Assembly (NCBI GenBank): GCA_022560695.1
Contig: JADFSP010000016.1
Location: 1-54,843, forward strand
DNA length: 54,843 nucleotides
Reading direction: 5' to 3'
Source: Pseudomonadota bacterium
Lineage (GTDB): Bacteria > Pseudomonadota > Gammaproteobacteria > Steroidobacterales > Woeseiaceae
Below are positions 16,255 to 25,559 of this stretch, one piece after another. The notes below the pieces were generated by a model that saw only the letters and a program-made list of their open reading frames with translations, was not told the DNA's origin and did not search any database. The first letter of the stretch is position 1; the number at the start of each line of letters is the position of its first letter. The position numbers were made by a program, and so were the translations under genes.

Positions 16255-17319
16255 ATGACCGTTCAGCATCACAAAGGCCGGGGCGCGCTGTCCGGCCGCG
16301 ACGGTCGTTATGCGACGAGATCCGTCGAGTTTGATGCGGCCGAGGCGCGCGAGCGAGCGCAGCGGGTACCGAGAACCGTCCTGACCGCAATGCAATCGGG
16401 GCGCATTATCAGCCGCAACAGTTCTCCGGATGTGCCGTTTGATCGCTCGATTAATCCGTACCAGGGATGCGAACACGGCTGCATCTATTGTTATGCGCGA
16501 CCAAGCCACAGTTATCTCGACCTTTCCCCCGGGATCGACTTCGAAACGCGAATTTTTTACAAGCCGAACGCCGCAAAGCGCCTGCTCGAGGAATGGCAGA
16601 AACCCGGCTACGATTGCAAACCGATCACGATAGGCGCAAACACCGATCCTTATCAACCCGCCGAAAAGTCGACCCGCATCACGAGATCGCTCATCGAACT
16701 GTTCGCCAGGTACGAGCATCCGCTCAATATCATCACCAAGGGCAACCTGATCGAACGGGATATCGATCTGCTGGCCGGCATGGCAAGCCGCGGGCTCTGT
16801 TCGGTGGCGATCAGCCTGCCAACCATGGACCGGTCTCTGAAGCGCATCATGGAACCAAGGGTGCCCTCGCACGAAGCACGTCTCAAGGCAATGACGAGAC
16901 TCACGGCAAACGGCATACCAACAAGCGTGCTGTTCGCGCCGCTGATTCCAGCTATCAACGACAACGAAACAGAGCGGGTACTCGAAGCGGCCGCGGCCGC
17001 CGGCGCTTCGCAGGCCGCCTATATTTTCTTGCGTCTGCCCCATGAGGTGCGCGAACTTTTCGTCGAATGGCTCGAGACGCATTTTCCGCAGCGGGCGAAA
17101 CACGTCATGAGCCTGGTGCGGCAGGCCAGCGGCGGACGCGATTACGATCATCGCTTTGGTATCCGTCAGACGGGCCGTGGCGCATACGCCGACATGCTCG
17201 CATCGAGGTTTAAAAGAGCCTGCAAGCGCTTCGGCCTGAATATCGATCGCTATCGGCACCGTCTGGACTGCAGTCGGTTTCGCCCCCCCGGCGGGCAGCA
17301 ACTCGCCCTGGACTTGTGA
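16255..17319 (+). CDS. PA0069-family radical SAM protein, SplB-related
   Basis: A 354-residue radical SAM protein. The cluster motif is CEHGCIYC (Cys72, Cys76, Cys79; CxxxCxxC) followed by YARPSHSY, the mark of the family related to spore photoproduct lyase. Later motifs include ITIGANTDPYQPAEK and ISLPTMD. It should bind [4Fe-4S] and SAM and make a 5'-deoxyadenosyl radical. The start is ATG 16255 with GGAG six bases upstream; the in-frame ATG at 16231 lies inside the LexA box and is rejected. Regulation by LexA, relation to SplB and, as I recall, SOS control of the Pseudomonas homologue point to a DNA-damage role, but the substrate is unknown. Confidence 0.88.
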   Translation: MTVQHHKGRGALSGRDGRYATRSVEFDAAEARERAQRVPRTVLTAMQSGRIISRNSSPDVPFDRSINPYQGCEHGCIYCYARPSHSYLDLSPGIDFETRIFYKPNAAKRLLEEWQKPGYDCKPITIGANTDPYQPAEKSTRITRSLIELFARYEHPLNIITKGNLIERDIDLLAGMASRGLCSVAISLPTMDRSLKRIMEPRVPSHEARLKAMTRLTANGIPTSVLFAPLIPAINDNETERVLEAAAAAGASQAAYIFLRLPHEVRELFVEWLETHFPQRAKHVMSLVRQASGGRDYDHRFGIRQTGRGAYADMLASRFKRACKRFGLNIDRYRHRLDCSRFRPPGGQQLALDL

Positions 17320-17511
17320 TTTCAGGCCGCCTCGCAGGTGGGTGCAAGGACATGGATCAGAGCCGGCGTGGCGCTATCCCGGTACGGTATCAGACGGTAT
17401 AGTTGTTTACGGTCAGGCGACGCTTCGGCACAAGAACTTATGTACCTGAGTCAAGTCAAAATAGAGACATGGCACAATGTCACTGCAATCACGACGAACG
17501 ACTATATAAGC

Positions 17512-18966
17512 ATGATGTCAGGTCGAATATTCAAATACATCGCTGTCATTTTCCTGTGCCAAGCCGCCGCTGCGGGTGCTCAGGAAAATGGCCGCAATGA
17601 CGACGAAGATCCGCTCGATCAGGTTGTTCCGGTCGCCGATGAGGGCCCGGTCGAAGAGAATCCGGCGACGGACACCGGGCCGGCGACCGAAGAACTGCTC
17701 GCCCAGGAATTCGCGCGGTACAAAGAGCTGGTGTCGGCCGACGTGCTCGACGAGGCAGAGAACGTCGCCAAACATATCGTCGAACTGCAAATTCGCATCA
17801 ATGGTCCGATGTCGACCGATTCGGCCAAAGCGCTCACCAATCTCGCCATCATTCAGCACCGCACCGGCCAGTACGTCGCAGCGCAACAGAATTTTCAGAC
17901 CGCGGTGGACATCATCGAAGACAACGAGGATCGTCTGAATGCCGCACTTGTAAATCCCTTGAGGGGCCTGGGAGCCTCCCAGCTCGAAGGAGGTCGTCCG
18001 GATCTCGCCGCACGGACATACGTCCGGGCCGTACACATCACCCATGTCAATGAAGGCCCACATAACATGGACCAGATCCGGCTGCTCGAGGCGCTTGCCG
18101 AGTCCAATCTGAGGCTCGGCTCGTCCGACGACGCCAAGGATATTCATGACACCATATATGCCCTGAATCTGCGGCATTTTGATTCGGATCAGATGGGACT
18201 CATACCGGCGCTGATGCGCCGCGGCGCATGGCAGCACCGGGCCGGGTATATCGTCGATGAACGGGCTACGTACCGGCGAGCCATTCGCATTATCGAATCC
18301 ATGACCGACAAGAAAGACCTGGCACTGATCGATCCGCTGACGCGACTTGGCACATCTTATTTCTACGTCGACCTAAAAGGTTCTCAGGCACAGCACTCCA
18401 CGCTGAGGTCAACGGGCGAGACATATTTCAGGCGCGCGTTGCGCATTGCCGAGTCCAATCCCGATTCGACCTGGGAAATCGAGGTTGCTGCGAGGCTGTC
18501 GCTCGGCGATTACTACATGCGTCGAGCTCAATATCCCCGCGCTCGCAGAATTTACAGAGACGCCTGGGACACTCTCTCGGAAGACGAGGAACGGCTTGAC
18601 GAACGCAGAGAGTCGCTGGAACAAGTCGTGCTATTGAAGCGGGACGAACTCCCTCGTTACGCGGGCGCGGCGGCCCACGACGACGGTCCGGATCTCAACG
18701 AATCCGTGCAACAAGGAACGATCATCGTCGGCTTTTCCGTGACGACTCGTGGTCGCGTGAGCAACCTCAAAATCGTCGAGGCAAATCCGGTCGAATTCAC
18801 GGAGATGCACCGTTTCTTGCGCCATGAACTTCGAACTCGCCTGTATCGTCCAAGATTCGAAGACGGTGATCCTGTCGCAACCGCTGATCTCACGTTCACG
18901 CACACCTACTTTTACTGGCAGTCCGACCTCGACGCACTGCGCGCCTTACCTGCTGTCGATGAATAA
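17512..18966 (+). CDS. TPR protein with TonB-like C-terminal domain
   Basis: A 484-residue exported protein. A signal peptide (IFKYIAVIFLCQAAAAGAQ) is followed by an acidic linker, then helical tetratricopeptide-type repeats over roughly residues 60-385 (for example ALTNLAIIQHRTGQYVAAQQNFQ and RRAQYPRARRIYRDA). The last ~90 residues resemble the TonB C-terminal fold, with GTIIVGFSVTTRGRVSNLKI and a conserved YRPRFEDGDPV strand. TonB-like ends without a membrane anchor occur in periplasmic proteins of unknown role. ATG 17512 or 17515 is chosen because the signal peptide begins there; the longer frame to 17338 has no support. It overlaps the start of the M23 peptidase gene. Confidence 0.7.
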   Translation: MMSGRIFKYIAVIFLCQAAAAGAQENGRNDDEDPLDQVVPVADEGPVEENPATDTGPATEELLAQEFARYKELVSADVLDEAENVAKHIVELQIRINGPMSTDSAKALTNLAIIQHRTGQYVAAQQNFQTAVDIIEDNEDRLNAALVNPLRGLGASQLEGGRPDLAARTYVRAVHITHVNEGPHNMDQIRLLEALAESNLRLGSSDDAKDIHDTIYALNLRHFDSDQMGLIPALMRRGAWQHRAGYIVDERATYRRAIRIIESMTDKKDLALIDPLTRLGTSYFYVDLKGSQAQHSTLRSTGETYFRRALRIAESNPDSTWEIEVAARLSLGDYYMRRAQYPRARRIYRDAWDTLSEDEERLDERRESLEQVVLLKRDELPRYAGAAAHDDGPDLNESVQQGTIIVGFSVTTRGRVSNLKIVEANPVEFTEMHRFLRHELRTRLYRPRFEDGDPVATADLTFTHTYFYWQSDLDALRALPAVDE

Positions 18967-19843
18967 CACGGTCGCACCGGCTGGTATCTTCGTTAAGGAC
19001 CGAGTCGACATCCGGCGAATGACCGGTGCCGTCGCGATCATTACAGTACTTTTCGCGATCAGCGTGCCGGTACTCGCAAACTGCAAAGATGAATGGATTT
19101 GCGTCGATGCGGTCGACCAGGGCGACGATGTCGAACTCCGGGCAAGAAATCTGCGTGAGTTTCCCATCACCTACACATTAAGAGTCCGGACGCGGCACTT
19201 CGACGTCGCCGGACCCAGAATTGTCACGCGAACACTCGCGCCACGGCAATCGGAACGCATCATGCTGCTGAGGCAACACGAAGGGGGGCGCAAGGGCCGT
19301 TATCGATATTCTTACGAGTGGACTGTCGGCAACAAGGACGCGGTGCACGACGACGATCACCTTTATTCGCTGCCCTACGCGAGCGGCAGGTCGTACCGTG
19401 TGTTGCAGGGCTATCTGTCACGATTCAGCCACTCGGGTCTCGAGGCCTACAGCATTGATTTCAATATGCCGGTCGGTACTCCGGTGCACGCCGCCAGAGC
19501 CGGCGTCGTGGCACGAGTCGAGGAGTCGAATTCGTCAGGATGTTGGTACGATGGCTGCGGTCGACTCGCCAATTACATCGTAATCCTGCACAGTGACGGC
19601 ACGACGGGCGAGTATTATCACCTGCAGCACAAAGGCGCATTCGTCGAAGTTGGAGACAATGTCGCGCAAGGTCAACAGATCGGCCTCTCAGGGAACACCG
19701 GACATACAACCATGCCACATTTGCACTTTGCTGTTTACCGCGCCGCTGAATGGGGCAACACGCAATCGATTCCAGTGCGGTTTGAGAGCGCCGACGGTAC
19801 GGTATCAAGGCCGCGTCGCGGCGCGCGTTATCAGGCGTCATAG
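18959..19843 (+). CDS. M23-family peptidoglycan peptidase
   Basis: A 294-residue exported metallopeptidase. The catalytic LytM-type domain lies in the C-terminal half with the metal and catalytic motifs [27 protein letters not shown] and PHLHFAVY (HxH). An N-terminal beta-rich domain with two Cys ([12 protein letters not shown]) precedes it. M23 enzymes cut cross-bridges in peptidoglycan or regulate amidases. Start choice is uncertain: ATG 18959 overlaps the stop of the TPR gene and would be coupled, while ATG 19019 begins directly at the signal peptide [20 protein letters not shown]. The two genes may form one cell-wall module. Confidence 0.8.
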   Translation: MNNTVAPAGIFVKDRVDIRRMTGAVAIITVLFAISVPVLANCKDEWICVDAVDQGDDVELRARNLREFPITYTLRVRTRHFDVAGPRIVTRTLAPRQSERIMLLRQHEGGRKGRYRYSYEWTVGNKDAVHDDDHLYSLPYASGRSYRVLQGYLSRFSHSGLEAYSIDFNMPVGTPVHAARAGVVARVEESNSSGCWYDGCGRLANYIVILHSDGTTGEYYHLQHKGAFVEVGDNVAQGQQIGLSGNTGHTTMPHLHFAVYRAAEWGNTQSIPVRFESADGTVSRPRRGARYQAS

Positions 19844-19845
19844 AT

Positions 19846-20508
19846 ATGTTCAGCCATGAAAAGAAACTTGCGCTACCGTCGCCAGAGAAAGCGCTGGCGG
19901 GCCGCGCAGAACGGATGTCTGTGCCTGATAGGCACTTTGTTAACGGCAATCGCATTATTGCGCCATTTGCTGATCACCTGACGGAGGCGGTCTTCGCGCT
20001 CGGCTGTTTCTGGGGTGCCGAACGGTGCTTCTGGCAGACGCCCGGGGTGTACAGCACGGCGGTGGGATACGCAGGCGGCGTAACGCCTAACCCGACCTAT
20101 CGTGAAGTCTGTACAGGGCTCACGGGTCACACGGAGGTCGTGCTCGTCGTATTCGACCCGAACGTCGTCAGTTTCGAACAATTGCTGCAGATATTCTGGG
20201 AAAGCCACGACCCGACGCAGGGTATGCGCCAGGGAAATGATGTGGGCACCCAGTATCGATCCGCGATTTTCACGCACGACGACGCACAGCATGCGACGGC
20301 GCGGCAATCGCTGATTGCCTACCAGGCAGAGCTGTCGAAGGCAGGACACGCTGATATCACGACCGAGATTCTGCCACTTGATACGTTTTATTACGCGGAA
20401 GACGAGCACCAGCAATATCTTGCGAAAAATCCGGATGGCTACTGCGGTATCAGCGGCACCGGCGTCAGTTGTCCCACCGGGGTCGTACTGGATCAGCAGT
20501 CCGCGTAG
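19846..20508 (+). CDS. msrA: peptide methionine-S-sulfoxide reductase MsrA
   Basis: A 220-residue enzyme that reduces the S form of methionine sulfoxide in proteins and free methionine. The catalytic GCFWGAE motif and YAGG, the GHTEVV element, and the C-terminal recycling Cys residues in [11 protein letters not shown] are present. The N-terminus of about 45 residues (MFSHEKKL..) resembles the long E. coli MsrA start rather than the short form. No signal peptide, so it works in the cytoplasm. The start lies 3 bases after the M23 gene stop, and the DNA glycosylase gene follows after 9 bases. MsrPQ at 33.7-35.4 kb provides the envelope counterpart. Confidence 0.95.
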   Translation: MFSHEKKLALPSPEKALAGRAERMSVPDRHFVNGNRIIAPFADHLTEAVFALGCFWGAERCFWQTPGVYSTAVGYAGGVTPNPTYREVCTGLTGHTEVVLVVFDPNVVSFEQLLQIFWESHDPTQGMRQGNDVGTQYRSAIFTHDDAQHATARQSLIAYQAELSKAGHADITTEILPLDTFYYAEDEHQQYLAKNPDGYCGISGTGVSCPTGVVLDQQSA

Positions 20509-20517
20509 TTCCCGTCT

Positions 20518-21399
20518 GTGCCCGAGCTGCCAGACATCGATGTCTACGTCACCGCCCTTGAGCGGCATATCCTCGGTCATAAACTGCTCACGATTCGGTT
20601 TGGCAATGCATTTCTGTTACGCAGTGTCAGTCCGTCACCAAGCACTATCCACGGCGAAGTCGTCGCTGCTGTACACCGCATCGGCAAGCGCATCGCGATC
20701 GGCTTCGAAAACGATATTTGGCTCGTCATCCACTTGATGGTTGCGGGTCGGCTTCACTGGAAAGCAGCGCAAACTTCGCTGCGGGGAAAACATGCCCTCG
20801 CTGCCCTCGATTTTAACAATGGCTCGGTACTGCTCACCGAAGCCGGAACGAAAAAGCGCGCTTCGCTTCACGTCGTGCGCGGCAGGTCAGCACTTGCAGA
20901 ACACGATCCGGGCGGCCTGGAGCCATTGCGCTGCGACCGAAATCAGTTTCGTGCTGCCCTGATGCGGGAAAATCATACATTGAAGCGCGCGTTGACCGAC
21001 CCGCGACTGTTCAGCGGCATCGGCAACGCCTATTCCGATGAAATTCTTCATTCGGCAGGGTTGTCCCCGGTGCTGCTATCGCAAAAACTCGACGACGACC
21101 AAGTTCTGCGCTTGTATCAGGCGACCGTTTCGATTCTGGAGACATGGAGAGAGCGGCTCATGCACGATGCCGGCGGGACGTTTCCCAAGAAAGTGACCGC
21201 GTTTCGCGATGAGATGAGCGTGCACGGCCGCTTCGGAAAACCCTGTCCGGCATGCGGCGAACCTATCCAGCGCATTCGCTACAAGAGCAACGAGACCAAT
21301 TATTGTGCGCAGTGTCAGACCGGATCGCGGATACTGAAAGACCGTTCTCTGTCACGGCTGCTGAAGCAGGACTGGCCGAAGACACTGGACGAGCTGTAG
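20518..21399 (+). CDS. Fpg/Nei-family DNA glycosylase
   Basis: A 293-residue base-excision repair enzyme. It begins MPELPDIDVY, giving the N-terminal Pro2 nucleophile and Glu3 of the family, from a GTG start. The helix-two-turn-helix with IGNAYSDEILHSAGLSP and a C-terminal zinc finger with two Cys pairs (CPAC and CAQC) follow. Fpg/Nei enzymes remove oxidised bases and nick the strand by beta/delta elimination. The sequence departs from standard MutM and E. coli Nei in several loops, and Nei-like bacterial paralogues are common, so I do not choose between 8-oxoguanine and oxidised pyrimidine specificity. Located right after msrA, both oxidative-damage genes. Confidence 0.88.
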   Translation: MPELPDIDVYVTALERHILGHKLLTIRFGNAFLLRSVSPSPSTIHGEVVAAVHRIGKRIAIGFENDIWLVIHLMVAGRLHWKAAQTSLRGKHALAALDFNNGSVLLTEAGTKKRASLHVVRGRSALAEHDPGGLEPLRCDRNQFRAALMRENHTLKRALTDPRLFSGIGNAYSDEILHSAGLSPVLLSQKLDDDQVLRLYQATVSILETWRERLMHDAGGTFPKKVTAFRDEMSVHGRFGKPCPACGEPIQRIRYKSNETNYCAQCQTGSRILKDRSLSRLLKQDWPKTLDEL

Positions 21400-21464
21400 A
21401 GTCCGTATACCGTCCAAGGCATTACCGGTAATATCCGCTTGTTTCGAATTGTCAGGAATCCACC

Positions 21465-22055
21465 ATGGCCGCAAAAAAAGACGGCAGACCAAGCCGCGAT
21501 CAGGCCGAGAAAGCTGTACGCACGCTGTTGCTCTGGGCCGGTGAGGATCCTGACCGTGAAGGCCTCGCGGAAACGCCGAGGCGCGTCGCGTACGCCTACG
21601 AAGACTGGTTCAGCGGCTACCAGGAAGACCCGGTTCGATTTCTCAAGCGCACATTCGAAGAGGTTGACGGCTACGACGAAATGATCGTATTGCGAAATAT
21701 CGAATTCGACTCGCATTGCGAACACCACATGGCACCTATCATCGGCCGCGCGCACGTCGGTTACTTGCCGACCAACAAAATTGTCGGCATCAGCAAGCTC
21801 GCCCGTGTTGTTGACGCATTCGCACGTCGCTTTCAGGTGCAGGAAAAAATGACGGCACAGATCGCTAACTGCATCTGGGACGTTCTCAGCCCGAAGGGCG
21901 TCGGCGTCGTTATCGAGGCCGAACATCAGTGCATGACGACTCGCGGCATACACAAGTCCGGTGTGACCATGGTGACGAGTCAGATGCTCGGGTCGTTTCG
22001 CAAAGACGCACGTACACGCGCAGAATTCCTGAGCATGATTGACACCACACGTTAA
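21465..22055 (+). CDS. folE: GTP cyclohydrolase I
   Basis: A 196-residue type IA enzyme that opens GTP to dihydroneopterin triphosphate, the first step of tetrahydrofolate synthesis. The zinc- and substrate-binding residues are clear: Cys, His and His in [14 protein letters not shown] and the later Cys in HQCMTTRG. The helical N-terminal region and [17 protein letters not shown] are standard. A ribosome-like AGGAA precedes ATG 21465. Its stop is convergent with the DUF885 gene with a 13-base gap. Length and motifs leave no serious alternative. Confidence 0.96.
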   Translation: MAAKKDGRPSRDQAEKAVRTLLLWAGEDPDREGLAETPRRVAYAYEDWFSGYQEDPVRFLKRTFEEVDGYDEMIVLRNIEFDSHCEHHMAPIIGRAHVGYLPTNKIVGISKLARVVDAFARRFQVQEKMTAQIANCIWDVLSPKGVGVVIEAEHQCMTTRGIHKSGVTMVTSQMLGSFRKDARTRAEFLSMIDTTR

Positions 22056-22068
22056 ACGGATGCACCGA

Positions 22069-23799
22069 TCAGTGCGGCAGCAACGCCGTGTCACCGTCGT
22101 AGTTATCGCGCAGCATCTCATCACGCAGCAGCGGAATCGGTGGTTTCCCATAGCTCAGGAACCGGTCGTGAAACTCGCCCCAGGCTTCGCGGCCGCCGCG
22201 ACCCGCCGTCCAGTCCTCACGCAGTTTGTTGATCATAAGCTTGCCCAGCGTGTAATTGAGATAGCCGGGATCGTAGGTTCCGCGATAGGCCTGCTGCGTA
22301 GCGTTGCCGAAGTCCTGAAAACCCTTGTCTTCGAATAACTTCTGGCTTTCTTCAATCGTCATGCCTTCGGCGTGCAAGCCGATGGCAGACAGGTATCGAG
22401 CGTTGCGCAACAGTGCGTTAAGCAATTGTCCGATACGCACTTCGGGATCGCCGTCGCCAAGACCCGCATCGACCATCATCTGTTCGGTGTAATGCGCCCA
22501 TCCTTCGCTGAACGTGTAAGTGCGGAAATGGCGGCCTATTTTGTTCTCTATCCGATTCCTGTGCAGGGAATTCAGGAAGTGGCCCGGCCAGACCTCATGC
22601 ACCGATGTCGCCAGCAGATCAGTCTCGCCCGGCACATAAGCAAGGCGATCTTCCTCGGACCACTCCGGGTCAGGCGGTGCGATGTAATAGACCGATGGCA
22701 TGCCGGTCTCGAAGGCGCCGGGTATGTTGATGTACGCAAAATTGAAACGCCGGTGCGGCGGTGATTCGTCGACAAGCGCATCTTCGGTACCCGGTATCGA
22801 GACAATCTGCTCATCGATGAGAAATTGCCTCAGCATTGGCAATTGCCGGCGCGCCCCGGCAACAGCACCCTCGGACGGCTTGCGGCCCTGAACCATGAGT
22901 ACACAGTCGCGCGTGCTCTCACCCGGCGCAAACTCGGCACACGACTCGTTCAGCAGGTCGAGGTTACTCTGCAGATTCAGCTCACCGGCCGCTTTCAGGT
23001 CGGCGAGCGATATGTCGATGCCTTCTGTCTCGCGCAACATTCGCAGGAATACTTCCTCGCCAAGCGCGAAATCGTTTGTCGCGGTTGCCTTCAGACTCTG
23101 AATCCATTCCGCCGCTTGCTGCACGGCCTCTGCCGCGGCATCGTTCGCGGCCTTGAATTGATGCTGCAGCTGCTCGTCATCAACAGGCGCAAAGATTTCC
23201 GGTACTGTCGTCTGCAGATATTCGGCAAGGCCTGCGAAAATGCGGCCGCCGATTTCGACGAACGGCGCCGGGAGCGGTGGCTCCAGATTGGCCTTCATGC
23301 TTTGCAGCATGCCCGGGATGTGACTTGCGTACATCGTGTAGGCCTGGATGCGCACATCAAGCGGTGCATATTCGCGATCCACATAGACGCTCAGGTCGAT
23401 ACTTCGGGCGTAGAAGACCGGATTCTTCGTCAGCCTGTCGGTTTCATTCAGCCAGAACAGCCGGTTCCGCAATGCGATCAGAAGATAGTCACGCTCGAAC
23501 GCCTCAATGCGCGGAAGTCCGGTATAGGCTGAGACATCCGCTCGAGCTTTCTCCAGCCACGCGGCATAGTCCCGGAATGCGGCCAGACTAAGGTCCGATG
23601 CCTGACCGTCGTACTGATGCAAGCCCGCATCGACGGCAACTTCCGGGTTTCGCCGGTAGTACTCGTCCACGAAGGCTGCCGCAAATTCCGCCCAGGGTTG
23701 CTCGCTGTCCGCGGTTGTCGGGGCCGTCCCGCCCTGCTCGCCGCCGCAGCCTGCCAGCGCGAGACTCGCGGCCAGCAAAATTAACGCAAAACTTCTCAT
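22069..23799 (-). CDS. DUF885 putative metallopeptidase lipoprotein
   Basis: A 576-residue exported protein. The signal peptide ends in a lipobox (LALAGC), so it is probably anchored in the outer membrane facing the periplasm. The DUF885 core contains HEVWPGHFL, an HExxxGH-type zinc motif, followed by a Glu-containing helix (TYTFSEGWAHYTEQMM). These are features of gluzincin-like peptidases, but no substrate is known. The ATG at 23799 is used; 23805 is possible. It follows the M49-like lipoprotein gene on the same strand with 32 bases between them, and the two may form a small operon of periplasmic peptidase-like enzymes. Confidence 0.8.
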   Translation of the reverse strand: MRSFALILLAASLALAGCGGEQGGTAPTTADSEQPWAEFAAAFVDEYYRRNPEVAVDAGLHQYDGQASDLSLAAFRDYAAWLEKARADVSAYTGLPRIEAFERDYLLIALRNRLFWLNETDRLTKNPVFYARSIDLSVYVDREYAPLDVRIQAYTMYASHIPGMLQSMKANLEPPLPAPFVEIGGRIFAGLAEYLQTTVPEIFAPVDDEQLQHQFKAANDAAAEAVQQAAEWIQSLKATATNDFALGEEVFLRMLRETEGIDISLADLKAAGELNLQSNLDLLNESCAEFAPGESTRDCVLMVQGRKPSEGAVAGARRQLPMLRQFLIDEQIVSIPGTEDALVDESPPHRRFNFAYINIPGAFETGMPSVYYIAPPDPEWSEEDRLAYVPGETDLLATSVHEVWPGHFLNSLHRNRIENKIGRHFRTYTFSEGWAHYTEQMMVDAGLGDGDPEVRIGQLLNALLRNARYLSAIGLHAEGMTIEESQKLFEDKGFQDFGNATQQAYRGTYDPGYLNYTLGKLMINKLREDWTAGRGGREAWGEFHDRFLSYGKPPIPLLRDEMLRDNYDGDTALLPH

Positions 23800-23831
23800 T
23801 GTCATTATCTCAGTGTTGCTTTGCCGACACA

Positions 23832-25496
23832 TCAATCGAGCCCGAGTTCGCTTACGCCTTGCAGGAACGTGATGTCGACGGGAATGTTCGCCGTGGTCAG
23901 GCGATCAAGATCGGCCTGCAACTGCGCGCCTATGACGCCCTTGCTCGACATTAGCTGCGATGCACCGTCATAATCGCCGTCACCTTGCAAGGTCAGCAAC
24001 AACCTCGACAGGTCAGCCATTGCCTGCCGCATGCGCTCGAAGTCGACACTGTATTTTCCGGATTCGGCATTGCGCACAAATGCACCACTCTCAGCGAAGA
24101 AATTGAATCGAACCATGTTCGCCCTGGCGTGCGCACTGCTCGCGCCAAAGCGTATCGAACGAAAAATGCCCGCCATGAACGTGACGTAGTAATCCATGAT
24201 GTCCGCGTCGCCAAGCTCGTTCGCCTTGTGCAGTTTCGTGATCATGTACAGGCCGAGTATGTCCGCTTTGCCTTCCTCCATGCTGGATGCGATATCGAGC
24301 AGCGCATGCCTGACCGTGCCTTTTCCGGTAATCGTATTTTTGATGCCCAAACCATGCGCAACTTCGTGAAACATAATATTTGCGAAGAACGCGTCAAAGG
24401 TCACATGCCGTCGCTGCATGTCGTCGATGAGCACATCGGCTATGGGATCGAGAATCTTTTCGAACTTGGCTTGCATTGCGTTTTTGAGCTGCAGCCTTCG
24501 CGTACCCTTCTCAAGTTGCACCTGTTCGTCATTCGGCAAATTGATCGCTATCGTTTTCGAACCGGCATTACTATGGCCCGCGTAATAGATAACGTCGTAA
24601 GCGTTCAGATCTGAATCCGTGCCGGGCGTCTCCGCCTTGTATTCATCGGCGACGGGCAGCCCCTGCTGAAGTTCCGGCAGGAACCCGGCGAAACGGCTCA
24701 GGCGCTCACTCCATGCGAGGTCCTTGATCAACACATAAGATTCATAGGCCGCGCGATAGCCGAACAGACGATCCTCATACGTTTCGATGGGGCCGATGAC
24801 AACGTCGATTTCGTTGTCCTTGACATCCATCCAGTACATGTCGCTCATCTGGAATTCGTCGCTGATCAACGCGAACGCCCGCAATTTCAGGTAGGTGGCA
24901 AAGTCGGCGCTTTCGGCCAGGTCGGCGGCATTGCGCAGTAGTTCCGCGGCCCGCCCGAGCTCCTCCGCGTAGGCGACGTGATACGGGACCAGGGTCAATT
25001 GGCCCTGCGCATCGCGACGAACAAGAGAATACAGTCCGGTCTTGCCCGGCAGGTAAGCCGCGTCAAACTCTTCCTTCGTCATGTCGGGTGGATACAGGTT
25101 GGCGCCAAGGGGTTTCACGCCCGCGCCCTCGATGAACGGCTTCTCGTCATCGAGCCTGTCCCAGGGCCCGTAGTTGAACTCTGCAAATCGGCGCGTATCG
25201 TCAACGCCGATCGAATCCAGCCAGCTTTGGTAGTCGTCTCTATAGGCCTGGCGCCAGAACAAGTCGTCCATGATCTGAGATGCATCGATCAACAGTGTGA
25301 TCATCTCTCGCTGATTATCGGTCAACGCACTGAGATCGGCTGTCAGCCTGAATTCGGCATAGATATCGGGACGAGGCTCGACCATGACTTGCGGTTGCCG
25401 GGCGTCGGCGCCAGGCGGCGCTTCGACGCCGCACGATGCGATGACAATTGCCATAAGAAATACGCCTGACCGGCGTATGAAAGTTGATGAAGTCAC
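23832..25496 (-). CDS. M49-like (dipeptidyl-peptidase III type) lipoprotein
   Basis: A 554-residue exported protein. The lipobox is IASC (near residue 22). The central zinc motif is MFHEVAHGLG, a five-residue HExxH spacing rather than the six-residue HExxGH of classical dipeptidyl-peptidase III, followed about 35-40 residues later by SSMEEGKADILGLYM with the second Glu ligand. This layout fits bacterial M49 relatives that carry the HExxH form. The signal peptide places it in the envelope, whereas classical DPP III is cytoplasmic. It would remove dipeptides from peptides, but activity is not proven. Paired with the downstream DUF885 gene. Confidence 0.75.
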   Translation of the reverse strand: MTSSTFIRRSGVFLMAIVIASCGVEAPPGADARQPQVMVEPRPDIYAEFRLTADLSALTDNQREMITLLIDASQIMDDLFWRQAYRDDYQSWLDSIGVDDTRRFAEFNYGPWDRLDDEKPFIEGAGVKPLGANLYPPDMTKEEFDAAYLPGKTGLYSLVRRDAQGQLTLVPYHVAYAEELGRAAELLRNAADLAESADFATYLKLRAFALISDEFQMSDMYWMDVKDNEIDVVIGPIETYEDRLFGYRAAYESYVLIKDLAWSERLSRFAGFLPELQQGLPVADEYKAETPGTDSDLNAYDVIYYAGHSNAGSKTIAINLPNDEQVQLEKGTRRLQLKNAMQAKFEKILDPIADVLIDDMQRRHVTFDAFFANIMFHEVAHGLGIKNTITGKGTVRHALLDIASSMEEGKADILGLYMITKLHKANELGDADIMDYYVTFMAGIFRSIRFGASSAHARANMVRFNFFAESGAFVRNAESGKYSVDFERMRQAMADLSRLLLTLQGDGDYDGASQLMSSKGVIGAQLQADLDRLTTANIPVDITFLQGVSELGLD

Positions 25497-25559
25497 AGGT
25501 TTCCTCTGGCGAACCGTCGAATCAGCGAGTATCGCATACGAAGCGACCGGGACAGGATA

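Noticed and set aside
16222..17301. 359-residue open frame opposite the radical SAM gene
   Set aside because: It is the antisense shadow of a well-supported gene, has no ribosome site and no recognisable motif.
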